Below, one piece after another: positions 16,304 through 24,478 of a stretch of DNA of 64,000 nt. Under the pieces are notes generated by a model. That model was given only the letters and a program-made list of their open reading frames with translations, was not told where the DNA came from and did no database searches. Made by a program: the position numbers and the translations under genes. The stretch lies in NCBI RefSeq assembly GCF_028826105.1, contig NZ_JAQGPL010000001.1, forward strand, positions 5,525,501 to 5,589,500, in the 5' to 3' direction. Position 1 is the first letter of the stretch, and each line of letters starts with the position of its first letter. The DNA comes from Paenibacillus humicola (GTDB taxonomy: Bacteria > Bacillota > Bacilli > Paenibacillales > Paenibacillaceae).

Positions 16304-17275
16304 CTACCACAGGCTGGTTTCGCCGACTTTTTTGGCAATCTGGTTGACCGTCATGATCAGGACCAAGTTCACGAACGAGTTAAAAAAGCCGATCGCCGTT
16401 GCGTAAGAGTAGTTCGGCGCCGACGATGCAAGACTGACGGAGTACACATAGGTCGAAATGACTTCGGACGAGGCCAGGTTTAACGGGTTCTGCATCAAAT
16501 AAATTTTCTCGAAGCCGATGCCCATCATTTGCCCCATATGCAGGATCAGCAGCGTAACGATCGTCGGTGCGATGCCGGGCAGGTCCACGTGCCAGATCCG
16601 CTGCAGCCGGCTCGCCCCGTCGATGGTCGCCGCCTCGTGAATTTCCGGGCTGATGCCGGAGAGCGCCGCCAAGTAGATAATCGTACCCCAGCCTGCGTTT
16701 TGCCAGATGCCGGACCACACATAGATCGACTTGAACAAGGAAGGCTCGCCCATAAAATTGATCGGCTCGATGCCGAGGTGACCCAGCGCAATATTGACGA
16801 TGCCGATTCGCGGATTGAGAAACTGCAGGATAATCCCGACCATGACAACCGTTGAGATAAAATAGGGCATATACGTAATGAACTGAACCGCCTGCTTGAA
16901 CCTCGTCCGCATGGTGGCGTTCAGGGCAAGCGCCAGAATGATCGGAATCGGAAAACCCGCAACCAGCTCGTAAACGCTGAGGAGCAGCGTATTTCCGACG
17001 GTGCGGACGAACTGGTACGACTCGAAAAACCGGATAAAATGCTTCAGGCCCGCCCACGGGCTGCCCCAAATGCCCTGCATAATATGAAAATCCTTGAACC
17101 CCAGCTGCAGGCCGTACATGGGTCCGTATTGAAAAATGATCAGCCATGCGAAAGGAAGCGAGAGAATCAAGTAGAGCTGATAGTCGAGCTTGATTTGTTT
17201 CCAGAGCCGCCTGCGGCGGATGGCGGCCGGACGCTCGGAATAAGCCGCCTCCGCGGAAACTGAATTAGCCGGCAT
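16304..17275 (-). CDS. Carbohydrate ABC transporter permease, LplB/YteP type
   Basis: This 323-residue MalF-like permease has a cytoplasmic N-terminal extension, then six hydrophobic segments starting near residue 35 (LYLILSLPFAWLIIFQYGPMY). The EAA loop is EIHEAATIDGASRLQRIWHVDLPG. The ending NQIAKKVGETSLW is typical of LplB. It forms the heterodimeric pore with the permease at 15396. GGAGGG lies six bases before the ATG. An imperfect cre-like palindrome (17296-17307) lies just upstream. Confidence 0.93.
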   Translation of the reverse strand: MPANSVSAEAAYSERPAAIRRRRLWKQIKLDYQLYLILSLPFAWLIIFQYGPMYGLQLGFKDFHIMQGIWGSPWAGLKHFIRFFESYQFVRTVGNTLLLSVYELVAGFPIPIILALALNATMRTRFKQAVQFITYMPYFISTVVMVGIILQFLNPRIGIVNIALGHLGIEPINFMGEPSLFKSIYVWSGIWQNAGWGTIIYLAALSGISPEIHEAATIDGASRLQRIWHVDLPGIAPTIVTLLILHMGQMMGIGFEKIYLMQNPLNLASSEVISTYVYSVSLASSAPNYSYATAIGFFNSFVNLVLIMTVNQIAKKVGETSLW

Positions 17276-17295
17276 ATTTACCCTCCTTTTACAAC

Positions 17296-17307
17296 GAAAG
17301 CACTTTC
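17296..17307. promoter_or_regulatory. Cre-like palindrome before the permease gene
   Basis: GAAAGCACTTTC is a perfect 12-bp palindrome. Extended on the leftward strand it reads TGAAAGTGCTTTCG, which has three departures from the cre consensus TGWAANCGNTNWCA. It lies between the binding-protein stop and the permease ribosome site. It could be a weak CcpA or LacI-family site, or a small mRNA hairpin. Confidence 0.35.
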
Positions 17308-17333
17308 AAATTTGGCTGTGGCGAGGCTTCGAA

Positions 17334-18659
17334 TCAGCTGCCCCGGTGCAGACGCGTGAACGTCTCCAGACTCGCGAACGCATCCTCCGGTTTTTTTCCG
17401 GCCAGAATCGCTTGAATCGTATTGTTGTACTCGTCGCCGATTACCTGTCCCAGCCCGACATCGTAAAAAATGAACATCCGATTCATCGTCGACATCTCCT
17501 TCTGCAGCTGTTTCGTCAGCTGCGGCGTCCGGTTCGGATCAAGCTCCAGCTTGATGACCGGAATATCGCCCTCTTCCGCGATCTTCCGCTGAAATTTCTC
17601 GCTCGTGAACAGCTTGAGCAGCTGGACAGCCGCCTGTTTGTCCTTGGCTTCGGCATTGACGGCAAAATTAACCGACGTTTGCCCGAGCCACGTATCGGCA
17701 TCTCCTTTGCCATTCGGGAAGACAGGAAATTTGACGACGCCGACCGCATCTTTCACCTCCGAGTCCTCTGCAATCATCTGGTTAATCACCCAGCTGCCCG
17801 TCACCAGCATCGCCGCCTTGCCCTGCTTGAACATGAGGTTCACCGCATCGTTATCCAGTTCCAGAAACGCATCCGGAAAAGCCCCCATATCGCGCAGCCG
17901 CTCCATCACGCGCCCCGTTTCGATAAAAGCCGGATGCAGCCAGTTTCCTTCGCCGTGCATAATGGCATCGTACGGTTCGCTGCCGCCGATCCGGTCTGCG
18001 ACCATCTCGCTGAATTGTGCGGCCGTCCACGGCATCTTCGCGCCAAACGCAAACGGCGTCACGCGATTGGCCTTCAATACCCGGATCACATGCAGCAATT
18101 CCTCGTAGGTTCGCGGCGGGGTCAGGCCGTATTGCCCGAAAATATGCTTGTTGTAAAACAGGGCGACGGCGGCAAAGGAGGTTGGAACCGCATAAATGTG
18201 ATCCCGGTACGATAACAGGTCGAACACGCCGGGCGCAAAGCTCGCCTTCCATGCCGGGTCCTGCGCAAACGCATCGTCCAGCGGAAGGAGCCGATCGGCG
18301 GCCGCATACGTTTGCAGAACGCCGGCCGCGTGGCTCATGAACAGATCGGGCCCGTCATTCGCGGCAAGTCTCGCCTTCAGCTTCGTATAATACGGCGTGC
18401 CCGGAATGTGGTGAACCGTTACGGTTGCCCCTAGATCGGGTCTCTTGTTGAACTCCTCTACCCCTTCGCTGTAAATGCCGGTCGTCGGCTGACCTTCCCT
18501 GAGCCAGTCATACATGACCATCTTGATCTTTTCCGGCGCCACCTGGGCTTCGTCCGGCCGGCTGCCAGCCGGAGAACGCATTATCCCGCAGGCGGTAACG
18601 GTGGTAAACAAAACAAGCAGCAAGACCGGCGCTAACGATTGAACCGTTTTCAGTTTCAT
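17334..18659 (-). CDS. Extracellular solute-binding lipoprotein, family 1 (first copy)
   Basis: This 441-residue sugar-binding lipoprotein has a signal peptide and the lipobox TVTAC (cysteine at residue 24). The mature domain shows family 1 features: NDGPDLFMSHAAGVLQTYA, YAVPTSFAAVALFYNKHIFGQYGL, MTGSWV-like MLVTGSWVINQM, and the C-terminal AGKKPEDAFASLE. It is shorter than the other binding protein of this operon and of a different subfamily (MsmE/UgpB-like length). AGGAGG precedes the ATG at 18659. It sits directly behind the YesM-like kinase, so it may act as co-sensor as well as importer. Confidence 0.9.
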   Translation of the reverse strand: MKLKTVQSLAPVLLLVLFTTVTACGIMRSPAGSRPDEAQVAPEKIKMVMYDWLREGQPTTGIYSEGVEEFNKRPDLGATVTVHHIPGTPYYTKLKARLAANDGPDLFMSHAAGVLQTYAAADRLLPLDDAFAQDPAWKASFAPGVFDLLSYRDHIYAVPTSFAAVALFYNKHIFGQYGLTPPRTYEELLHVIRVLKANRVTPFAFGAKMPWTAAQFSEMVADRIGGSEPYDAIMHGEGNWLHPAFIETGRVMERLRDMGAFPDAFLELDNDAVNLMFKQGKAAMLVTGSWVINQMIAEDSEVKDAVGVVKFPVFPNGKGDADTWLGQTSVNFAVNAEAKDKQAAVQLLKLFTSEKFQRKIAEEGDIPVIKLELDPNRTPQLTKQLQKEMSTMNRMFIFYDVGLGQVIGDEYNNTIQAILAGKKPEDAFASLETFTRLHRGS

Positions 18660-18742
18660 CGTGGCCCTCCTATGAATGATGATAATCGTAAAATGCGCTC
18701 TGCACGATGCGGTACTTCTGACTTTTAGGTTGAAGATTCCGA

Positions 18743-20500
18743 CTACTTATCCCTCGGCAGCGTGATTTGAACGATGGTCCCGCTGCCGGGGGCGCTCCGG
18801 ACGGAGAGACCGTAGGATTTCCCGTAATGAAGCTGAATGCGCTGATGAACGTTCATCAGCCCGATGCCCGTCTCGAAATTGTCCGGCAGCCTGGACAGCG
18901 CCGACTGAATCTCGGACAGCCGGGACGGTTCGATTCCCGGGCCGTCGTCGGAGACGGTGAGCACCAGATCGTCACCCTGGAAACGGCCGCGGATTTCCAC
19001 CCTGCCTTTGCCCGGCTTCATGTTCAAGCCGTGAACGATCGCATTTTCGATCAAGGGCTGCAAAATGAAAGGGGGGACAATGGTTTTGAGCGTATCCGGA
19101 TGCATGTCGATATCGATGTCGAATCGGTCGGCATACCGGTATTTCTGGATATAGACATACTTCCCTACATTCGTGATTTCCCGGTCGAGGGTCACCATTT
19201 CTTTCCCCTTGATCGCTTCACGCATCAGATCGCCCAGCATTTTGGACAGCTTGCCGACGTCGGGAGCTCCCTGGATGCGCGCCAGCCAATTCATCGTTTC
19301 GAGCGTGTTGAACAGAAAATGAGGGTTGATTTGCAGCATGAGGGTTTTTAATTGGGAGCGCTGCTTCAGCAGCTCTTCCTGGTAAACCTGATTGATGAGG
19401 TAGCTGATCCGCATGATCATGCGGTTGAAGTTGCGGCTTAAAATGCCGATTTCGTTGCGGGAATTGTAGTGGAAGCTGACGTCGAGACGGCCCCGTTCGA
19501 CGTTCTTCATCATGGCCGACAGCTGCCGGATCGGTCTTGAAATGCTGTTCGACGTGTAATAGGCCAGCATAATCGCAAGCACGAACACCGACAGAAAAAT
19601 AACGAGCATCCATTTTTTCAGGATCGTCGACTGAAGCGAGTAGTTCTCGGCGGGAATGACGCTGACAAGCTTCCAGCCCGTATCTTTGATTTGACGGTAG
19701 ACGATGATTAGCCTGCGGCCGTCGACCGTTTCGGCGAAGCTCCCCTGCCCGCCTCCCTTTATGATCCGATTCCGGGAAGGTAAGCCCGGCCGAATCTCGC
19801 CTTTCTCCTCATGGCCGCCCGAAATCGTTTGCCCGTTCTGATCGATGATGAACAGCTGTCCCGGAATATGCTTGTAATCGTCGTACAGGGCGTTTCGCTT
19901 GTAATCCAGAATAAAATAACCGATCTTCTTCAGGTTATCGACATCGTAAATCGAGCTTCCGCCCACGAGGAGAAGCGGGTCATGCACCGGGTTCACCCAG
20001 ATCAGATTGCCCTTATTGTTCATAATCCGGTCCCAATCCGCCATATTCAGCGGGGGCGAAAACGGCTTGTCTCCCGTTTGAAACACGTCCCCATGCAAGG
20101 AAACGAGATGCACGGCTTCGATATCTTCGCGGTCGATGACCGCAGCGTACAAAATTTGGCTCACCTGATTGGCAAGCGTCAAATAATCGACCATGGACAG
20201 CTGCCCCGTATTAGCCTGCACCAGCGCCCGCCGCACCTCCGGATTCGTAAAAATCGCGTAATACAGCCGGTTGATCTCGCGCAGATTCAGCTCGATATTT
20301 TTGCTGACCTCGCTCAGCAGATCCGACGTATAATCGTTCGTTTTCTCCTGGATGAGCGCGTTCGATTTCTGGTAGGTCAGCGTGCCGATCAGGGCAAGCG
20401 GAATGAAATTGAGCAGCAGAAAGGCGATAAAGAGCTTATGGCGAATGCTGAGATCGGCGCTGAGCTTCTTCAGCTTCGCCGCGAGGATCGTCTCGCGCAT
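18743..20500 (-). CDS. Sensor histidine kinase, YesM family
   Basis: This 585-residue kinase has transmembrane segments near residues 22-45 and 293-315, enclosing a cache-like extracellular sensor of about 250 residues. A HAMP domain (ISRPIRQLSAMMKNVERGRLD) follows. The His_kinase domain has QINPHFLFNTLETMNW, with the phospho-acceptor His at about residue 394. The C-terminal HATPase domain has LQPLIENAIVHG and VSDDGPGI. The start codon overlaps the regulator's stop by one base (TGATG), with GGAGG in the end of the regulator gene. It presumably senses an extracellular sugar and drives the YesN-like regulator at 20500-21321. Confidence 0.95.
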   Translation of the reverse strand: MRETILAAKLKKLSADLSIRHKLFIAFLLLNFIPLALIGTLTYQKSNALIQEKTNDYTSDLLSEVSKNIELNLREINRLYYAIFTNPEVRRALVQANTGQLSMVDYLTLANQVSQILYAAVIDREDIEAVHLVSLHGDVFQTGDKPFSPPLNMADWDRIMNNKGNLIWVNPVHDPLLLVGGSSIYDVDNLKKIGYFILDYKRNALYDDYKHIPGQLFIIDQNGQTISGGHEEKGEIRPGLPSRNRIIKGGGQGSFAETVDGRRLIIVYRQIKDTGWKLVSVIPAENYSLQSTILKKWMLVIFLSVFVLAIMLAYYTSNSISRPIRQLSAMMKNVERGRLDVSFHYNSRNEIGILSRNFNRMIMRISYLINQVYQEELLKQRSQLKTLMLQINPHFLFNTLETMNWLARIQGAPDVGKLSKMLGDLMREAIKGKEMVTLDREITNVGKYVYIQKYRYADRFDIDIDMHPDTLKTIVPPFILQPLIENAIVHGLNMKPGKGRVEIRGRFQGDDLVLTVSDDGPGIEPSRLSEIQSALSRLPDNFETGIGLMNVHQRIQLHYGKSYGLSVRSAPGSGTIVQITLPRDK

Positions 20501-21321
20501 CAGAATTCCTCCGTTTCCGCCTGTCCCGTCGACAACCGCTGGCGGAATCCGTGCGGCGTGACGCCGTAACGTTTTTTGAACATTTGGCCGAAATACCGGG
20601 CATCGCGGAAGCCGACACGTTCCGCAATTTCATAGACCTTGATGGACGGATCGGCCAGCAGGGCGGCTGCCTTCTGCATCCGGATGCGAGCCAGCACATT
20701 CACGAAATTGTCGCCGGTTTCCTTCTTAAACAAACGAGTCAAATAATCGGGGTGAAAATGATACCGCTGCGAAAATTGCTGGAGCGTAAGCTCCTCCATA
20801 TAGCCGGTTTCCATCTCCTGCAGGATGCTCCCGATCACGCTGTTGCCGCAGCCGGAAACGCTGTCCTTCATCACCTTGCCCTCCAGCATGAACTGATATT
20901 CCTCCAGCCGGTGGCGCATATGCTCGTGATCCTTCTTCCGTTCCCGTTCGCTCTCGATGGACTGCTTCGCTTTCCGGCACTCGTGCATGATTTCATCCGG
21001 GTCGGTCGGCTTCAGCACGAAGCCGGAAGCGCCAAGCTGAATCGCCTTCAAGGCATAATCCAGCTCATGGTAAGCGGTAATAAAAATAACCTTCAGCTGC
21101 GGAAATTCATGCCTGGCGTTTTCGATTAATTCAAGGCCGTCCATGAAGGGCATCCGGATATCGGTCAATAAAATATCCGATCCGCTGACGCGGACGAGCT
21201 CAAGCGCCTCGAGCCCGTTGTCGGCCACTCCCGCCAAAACGAACCCTTCCTCCTCCCACGGAAGAATCGATAAACCTTGTCTGGTGATCGGCTCGTCGTC
21301 GGCAATAATAATGCTGATCAC
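20500..21321 (-). CDS. Response regulator with AraC-type DNA-binding domain, YesN family (short)
   Basis: This 273-residue regulator heads the carbohydrate operon. The receiver domain has IIADDEPITRQGL and the phospho-acceptor Asp at residue 54 (LLTDIRMPFMDG). A short charged linker rich in E, R and K (ESERERKKDHEHMRHRLEEY) follows. The C-terminal AraC domain occupies about residues 165-265, with FSQRYHFHPDYLTRLFKKETG and VGFRDARYFGQMFKKRYGVTP. YesN proteins often exceed 400 residues; this one lacks the long middle region. It starts at GTG with GGGGG seven bases upstream. A cre site lies 56 bases upstream. Confidence 0.95.
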   Translation of the reverse strand: MISIIIADDEPITRQGLSILPWEEEGFVLAGVADNGLEALELVRVSGSDILLTDIRMPFMDGLELIENARHEFPQLKVIFITAYHELDYALKAIQLGASGFVLKPTDPDEIMHECRKAKQSIESERERKKDHEHMRHRLEEYQFMLEGKVMKDSVSGCGNSVIGSILQEMETGYMEELTLQQFSQRYHFHPDYLTRLFKKETGDNFVNVLARIRMQKAAALLADPSIKVYEIAERVGFRDARYFGQMFKKRYGVTPHGFRQRLSTGQAETEEF

Positions 21322-21376
21322 GTCATGGCCCCCTTTTTCGCGAAAATAGTCGTCTAAAGGATCCGGCAGTCTCTTT

Positions 21377-21390
21377 CGTAAGCGTTTTCA
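21377..21390 (-). promoter_or_regulatory. Candidate cre site (CcpA) upstream of the YesN/YesM operon
   Basis: The leftward strand reads TGAAAACGCTTACG. This fits the cre consensus TGWAANCGNTNWCA at all but the last base. Its position in front of a carbohydrate uptake operon agrees with catabolite repression. No clear -10/-35 pair could be placed with it. Confidence 0.6.
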
Positions 21391-21475
21391 AAAATTTGAA
21401 GCTTGTTTACAACTACTATGACTAGTATGTACCCTCATAGTACTTCGGAGCTCCGTGTTTCTTCAACCGGGCCGA

Positions 21476-21757
21476 TCAAATAATTGGCACTCCTTCCACA
21501 AAAGAAAGTGAAGCAGCTGCCGCGGCACGCTGCTCCACATGTTCATTTTCGGGGTTAAGCCGAGTCACTTCACGGACCGTACAAGCCGTCCCTGATCGTA
21601 GAGGTAATCGACCGAGGTGCATCCCCTGCTGCGCAAGCGTTTTCCGCTCTTCGTCTCCCTGATGCGCCGCATGCCCGATCACTTGCAGAAGCTCTTGAAG
21701 CACCGCCCGAACTTCTCCCTCTTTCAGCTCGTTCATTTCGCGTTGAATCGCGTTCAA
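21476..21757 (-). CDS. Small hypothetical protein, possibly frameshifted
   Basis: I do not recognise this protein. It starts at TTG with AAGGAGGGG upstream. The first half looks like a genuine amphipathic helical protein (REMNELKEGEVRAVLQELLQ). From about residue 44 the annotated frame becomes less convincing. A neighbouring frame reads CTSVDYLYDQGRLVRSVK and then stops, which looks more natural. A single-base frameshift may therefore have altered the C-terminus. The alternative is that the whole 93-residue frame is genuine, since it also ends plausibly (RLNPENEHVEQRAAAAASL). Confidence 0.4.
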   Translation of the reverse strand: MNAIQREMNELKEGEVRAVLQELLQVIGHAAHQGDEERKTLAQQGMHLGRLPLRSGTACTVREVTRLNPENEHVEQRAAAAASLSFVEGVPII

Positions 21758-21934
21758 CCATTTCCCCTCCTTGTGATGTTCACTTGAATGATTTTTATCA
21801 TAATTGTAAATATTTTACAATAAAGCATTTTAAATGACAACCTATTCCAAAGAGGAGTTTTCATCGTTCATACGGAATGATTATACTGGCTTTGCTTGAC
21901 TGGTTGGAAAATGAATGCGGAGGGAATGGTGCCA

Positions 21935-22167
21935 ATGAACGGATTCATCCGGGCTGTAAAAAATGCAGAGCTTGCCGTCGTCAAGGAAATGCTCCAAAAA
22001 GATGCCAAATGGATCGGCTGGTCGGAGAAAGACGGAAAAAATGCACTTCATTATTTGTGCGGTTTGGAGCGGACTTCAATAAAGCAAATAAAGAGGGCAT
22101 TTCCCCTAAGAAATGGGCCGAAATGAACGGCAGGAAAAAAGCGCTGCGCCTTTTTTCGAACGAATAG
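21935..22167 (+). pseudogene. Ankyrin-repeat protein gene with internal deletion
   Basis: The first part encodes a normal beginning of an ankyrin-repeat protein (MNGFIRAVKNAELAVVKEML, then EKDGKNALHYLCGL). After that the frame is lost. The next frame carries the end of a final repeat (GADFNKANKEGISPKKWAEM, then a lysine-rich tail and a stop). In an intact protein these halves would be separated by one or two further repeats. A deletion near 22063 therefore appears to have removed repeats and shifted the frame. GGAGGG lies upstream of the ATG at 21935. Only 60-80 residues of protein survive. Confidence 0.7.
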
Positions 22168-22182
22168 GGAGAGAAGCCTATC

Positions 22183-23112
22183 TCAGCGGTTCAAGCCGAG
22201 AAGAAAGTTACGCGTACCGAAATAGGCATCCTTCCACCCCATTTTGGCATAAAAACGAAGCCCGTCCATGCCTTTGAAATAATAGGCTCCCGTTAACCGC
22301 TCGTTGAAATTCGGGATCGCGATTCCCATCTGCTCCTGGTACTCTAGATAGGCTTGAACGACCCCCCGTCCCGCCATGTGACGGTCGAAAATGGCCAGAT
22401 CGACGAGAAAATCGCCGTATGCACAGTTGCCGTCTATGATCCCGGTTATGCGCGTGCCGTCAGATAAAATATTCCATTGGTGAAAATCGCCGTGGATAAA
22501 GCCGCGATGAGGCTCATTGTAAGGTATGTAAGCCATTAAACGGCTGTAGCATTCGTCGAACACGTCTTTTTCCAGACACGTGCTTTGAAATAAGTCGTAC
22601 CAGTTTTCCCAAAAGGTCCCGGTTTGGTCCTCCGCAAATGAGGCCGCCGCATATTCCTTCCAGGTCCGATAGGCTCCGCTGCCGTCGGGCCGGATCCACC
22701 CGTAGCCGCTTGTCGTTCCGACATCCACTTGGTTTAAATGCGTCAAAATCCGGATCAGCTCCGGAAGCCGGCGAATCTGCTGCTCCGCCGGAAAATCCGC
22801 CAGATTGCGGCCATCCATCCGTTCCATGATGGAATAGGCGAGGGGGCCGGTTTTCCCCTGCCCGACACACCGGGGGTACGGTATACCCGCCTGGCCTGAC
22901 AGCAGATCCGAAATGTAACGTTCGGTCTGGTACGCCCCCTCCAGGTCGCTGAATTTAATGACGTATCCTTTCCCCTCATGGCTGAAGGAGAACACCAGGC
23001 TCAGGTTCCCTCCCGCGAGCGGGGTTATCGCTTCCGTTTTCGAACGGAAATGAGTCTTCAATACGCTCTCAACCTCGCTGATGGCCAAGCTTGGTTTTTC
23101 GTATGCCGTCAT
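22183..23112 (-). CDS. Aminoglycoside phosphotransferase-fold (APH) family kinase
   Basis: This 309-residue protein has a protein-kinase-like fold. An N-lobe has GGNLSLVFSFSHEGKGYVIKFSD, where the lysine would hold ATP. The catalytic loop is HGDFHQWNIL. The metal-binding segment is GIIDGNCAYGDFLVDLA; here glycine follows the aspartate where most members have Trp, Phe or Tyr. The target may be an antibiotic or a small metabolite, and I see nothing that decides. I start at the ATG 23112, ten bases after GAGGGG. It stands alone and points away from the ankyrin pseudogene. Confidence 0.85.
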   Translation of the reverse strand: MTAYEKPSLAISEVESVLKTHFRSKTEAITPLAGGNLSLVFSFSHEGKGYVIKFSDLEGAYQTERYISDLLSGQAGIPYPRCVGQGKTGPLAYSIMERMDGRNLADFPAEQQIRRLPELIRILTHLNQVDVGTTSGYGWIRPDGSGAYRTWKEYAAASFAEDQTGTFWENWYDLFQSTCLEKDVFDECYSRLMAYIPYNEPHRGFIHGDFHQWNILSDGTRITGIIDGNCAYGDFLVDLAIFDRHMAGRGVVQAYLEYQEQMGIAIPNFNERLTGAYYFKGMDGLRFYAKMGWKDAYFGTRNFLLGLNR

Positions 23113-23230
23113 CGCCCGCACTCCCCTCGTTTATATAAAACTGTTCCATTGTTCGTTCAGATAAATCGGCTATGAATTACGGTATATGACGATTCTGCCG
23201 CATTCTCCGATCGTATGCCGGGTCGCCCGA

Positions 23231-24397
23231 TTATAACTCCAAATCTCCGCTGTAAGCATGCTCGATAATCCGGCGGATATCGGCGGCTGTCGTCAGCCGG
23301 GGATTGATCAGGACATTGCCGCTGCGCATCGAATCCTCGACCATTTTGTCGAGCAGCTTCAGGTCGACCCCGAGCTCCCGGATGCTGGCCGGAATATTCA
23401 AGCTTCTGTTGAGCTGCGTTACAGCCTCGACCGCCATTTCGCCGGCGCGGCGGGTATCGGCTCCGGTCGTATCGCAGCCGAGCGCCCGGGCGATATCGGC
23501 CATATGTTCCGGGCAGGCGGGCAAATTAAATTTCATGACATAGGGGAGCAGCGTGGCGTTGGCGATGCCGTGGGCAATATTGAAGATGCCGCCCAGCGTA
23601 TGGGAAATCGCATGCACGTTGCCCAGCCTCGATTGGGCGAAAGAGGCGCCGGCCATCATGGACGCGACCAGCATCTGCTCGCGGCTGTGGACGTCAGAGC
23701 CGGCGAAATACGCTTTTTCGATATGACCCGCGATCATCCGGACGGCGGAAATCGCGAACGACTGGCTGACCGGGCTGGCCGCCTTCGACGTATACGATTC
23801 GATGGCGTGAGTCAGCGCGTCCATGCCGGTTGCCGCGGTAATCGGCTGCGGGAGCTTCACGGTCAGCAGCGGATCGAGAATCGCCAGCTGCGGAAACAGG
23901 TACGGGCTGATGACCGCCGCTTTGAACTTGGTCGCGAGATTGGTGACAATCGTCGAGGCCGTTACCTCGCTGCCCGTTCCCGCCGTCGTCGGAACCGCGG
24001 TCAGCGGCAGACCGGGCCTCGTCAGCTTGCCGACTCCTTCATAATCGAGAATATGTCCCGGATTCGCGGACATCACCGCAATGCCTTTGGCCGTATCGAT
24101 GCTGCTGCCGCCCCCGAAGGCGAGAATGCCGTCGCAGCCCGTTTCCTTCAGATAAGCCAGCCCCTCCATGATGCTTTCCGCGCTCGGATTGGGCTCCACC
24201 CGGTCGAAAACGGCAAATTCGAGCCCGTGCCGGCTCAACGATTCCGTAATGGGGCCAAGCATATTCGCTTGGACGATGCCCGCGTCGGTGACGACAAGCG
24301 CCTTGCGGACGCCGGCGGAAGCCAGAAACTCCCCGGTTCGTTCGGACATGCCCGCTCCGCATTCCACCCGGGTCGGCATGAAAAATCGGTAATCCAT
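23231..24397 (-). CDS. Iron-containing alcohol dehydrogenase
   Basis: This 388-residue NAD(P)-dependent enzyme is of the group III (FucO/DhaT/AdhB) family and interconverts alcohols and aldehydes. The nucleotide-binding motif FGGGSSIDTAKG is at about residue 95-106. The metal ligands come from DALTHAIESY, HAISHTLGG and IAHGIANA, including the aspartate near PQPITAATGMD. GGAGG precedes the ATG. It is a single-gene unit between the APH-fold gene and the two-component system, and the physiological substrate is not apparent. Confidence 0.93.
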   Translation of the reverse strand: MDYRFFMPTRVECGAGMSERTGEFLASAGVRKALVVTDAGIVQANMLGPITESLSRHGLEFAVFDRVEPNPSAESIMEGLAYLKETGCDGILAFGGGSSIDTAKGIAVMSANPGHILDYEGVGKLTRPGLPLTAVPTTAGTGSEVTASTIVTNLATKFKAAVISPYLFPQLAILDPLLTVKLPQPITAATGMDALTHAIESYTSKAASPVSQSFAISAVRMIAGHIEKAYFAGSDVHSREQMLVASMMAGASFAQSRLGNVHAISHTLGGIFNIAHGIANATLLPYVMKFNLPACPEHMADIARALGCDTTGADTRRAGEMAVEAVTQLNRSLNIPASIRELGVDLKLLDKMVEDSMRSGNVLINPRLTTAADIRRIIEHAYSGDLEL

Positions 24398-24478
24398 TAT
24401 ATCCTTCTCCCTCCCGCAGCCGTAAGATTCGAATCGATTTCCCTGTATGGAAAAATGTAACGCATGGCCACCGGTTCA

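Noticed and set aside
17296..17307. Full cre site before the LplB-type permease
   Set aside because: The palindrome is clear, but the extended sequence departs from the cre consensus at three positions including the central CG, so it is kept only as a low-confidence site.
22183..23112. Aminoglycoside resistance gene
   Set aside because: The kinase fold is clear, but the family includes many metabolite kinases. The changed residue after the metal-binding Asp and the absence of a mobile context give no support for a resistance claim.
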